This document shows positions 12,941 to 13,357 of a stretch of DNA of 13,357 bases, one piece after another (position 1 is the stretch's first letter; the number at the start of each line of letters is the position of its first letter). Under the pieces are notes generated by a model that did not search any database, was not told the origin of the DNA, and was given only the letters and a program-made list of their open reading frames with translations. The DNA lies in assembly GCA_964434735.1 (NCBI GenBank), contig CAYSWK010000031.1:1-13357 (forward strand), read 5' to 3'. The DNA is from CAYSWK01 sp964434735 (GTDB taxonomy: Archaea; Micrarchaeota; Micrarchaeia; Anstonellales; Bilamarchaeaceae). The position numbers and the translations under genes are program-made.

Positions 12941-13357
12941 TTACAAATGGAACAATTTAGCTTGAATTCTTTTCTCAAGTTCATTTAAGTCCGTAACATA
13001 GAACGATTTGTTTTTCAAACGTTTTTCTAGTTCTTTTTTAGGATCGCGGCCTTTAAGCGCTTCAAGATTCACTCCTACTTCTTTATATGCGTCACGAAAC
13101 GGCATTCCTTGTGCGACTTTTTCATATGCCGCATCAACTGCGAAGATTTCGGGCGTGCACCCGGCAAGGCACTTTGCTTCGTTAATGAATATTCCGTTTA
13201 TTTGTGAAATCATGACCGTTGTAGACTCAATCGTCATTGAGAGTGAGTTCATGAGTGCCTCCTTTGTCACTTGTGTACGCTTCATATATCCGGAAGGAAC
13301 TCCCAAAGACGCGTTTTTGATTGCGGATTCGTACGCAAGCACCATGCTTGCAAGCCC
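12941..13357 (-). CDS. argH: Argininosuccinate lyase (C-terminal part, gene runs off the window)
   Basis: Catalyses cleavage of argininosuccinate to arginine and fumarate, the last step of arginine biosynthesis, in the cytosol. The frame is open to the end of the window, so only the last 138 codons are visible and the true start lies outside. VPSGYMKRTQVTKEAL corresponds to the conserved LPSGYxRDxQxxKE region of the lyase superfamily, and GCTPEIFAVDAAYEKVAQGMPFRDAYKEVG to the ASL C-terminal domain with its (G)MPFRDAYKEVG motif. The SxxMPxK-type catalytic loop would lie upstream, outside the window. The conserved Asp in the YxRDxQ position appears here as Arg-Thr-Gln, a modest deviation. The stop is 69 nt before an NAGS-type acetyltransferase gene on the same strand, forming a partial arginine cluster. 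Confidence 0.85.
   Translation of the reverse strand, partial: GLASMVLAYESAIKNASLGVPSGYMKRTQVTKEALMNSLSMTIESTTVMISQINGIFINEAKCLAGCTPEIFAVDAAYEKVAQGMPFRDAYKEVGVNLEALKGRDPKKELEKRLKNKSFYVTDLNELEKRIQAKLFHL

Noticed and set aside
1..13357. CRISPR array, restriction-modification, toxin-antitoxin or other defence system
   Set aside because: No regularly spaced repeats were seen and no protein carries recognisable nuclease/toxin-antitoxin pairing. DUF460 and the HExxH protein are single uncharacterised enzymes and do not by themselves make a defence locus.

Overview
The window is chromosomal DNA from an archaeon. The evidence is archaeal ribosomal proteins uS15 and eS1 side by side, an archaeal NAC protein (NAC plus UBA domain), the archaea-specific tRNA methyltransferase Trm56, a DUF373 membrane protein, a DUF460 RNase H-fold protein and a type IV prepilin/prearchaellin peptidase with its archaeal C-terminal domain. 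Promoters are archaeal TATA boxes, many about 25-29 nt from the start codon (leaderless mRNAs). The small, tightly packed genes would suit a DPANN-type lineage such as Diapherotrites or Micrarchaeota, but the sequence does not prove this. No rRNA, tRNA, CRISPR array, insertion sequence or long repeat was found.

Layout. Positions 1-762 hold the 3' part of a DUF373 membrane protein, converging on a HEAT-like protein (minus). That gene diverges from an XTP/dITP pyrophosphatase (plus), followed by uS15, eS1 and NAC: an information-processing block for ribosome small-subunit assembly and nascent-chain handling. Positions 3626-5160 (minus) hold a putative SAM methyltransferase and Trm56. Positions 5215-7150 (plus) hold the prepilin peptidase and an MscS channel. 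Positions 7137-9978 are an AT-richer accessory pair of unknown function: a polytopic membrane protein (minus) and a large secreted cysteine-containing protein (plus). Positions 9975-10819 hold a minimal DUF460 protein and a divergent small lipoprotein. Positions 10821-12218 (minus) hold a putative HExxH metalloprotease. Positions 12305-13357 (minus) hold an N-acetylglutamate-synthase-type acetyltransferase and the C-terminal part of argininosuccinate lyase, which points to arginine biosynthesis.

Genome organisation is the most striking feature. Three of the four divergent gene pairs have start codons 53-54 nt apart, with one near-palindromic TATA box about midway, so one element could drive leaderless transcription both ways. 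All five convergent junctions abut, overlap or leave a single base. Genes that follow another gene closely on the same strand (uS15, eS1, NAC) instead carry GGTGAT-like Shine-Dalgarno sites. I found no clear evidence of a complete new defence or metabolic system. The best leads are the symmetric bidirectional promoters, the unlinked ArgH and acetyltransferase pair, the secreted ten-cysteine protein and the helical-repeat metalloprotease.
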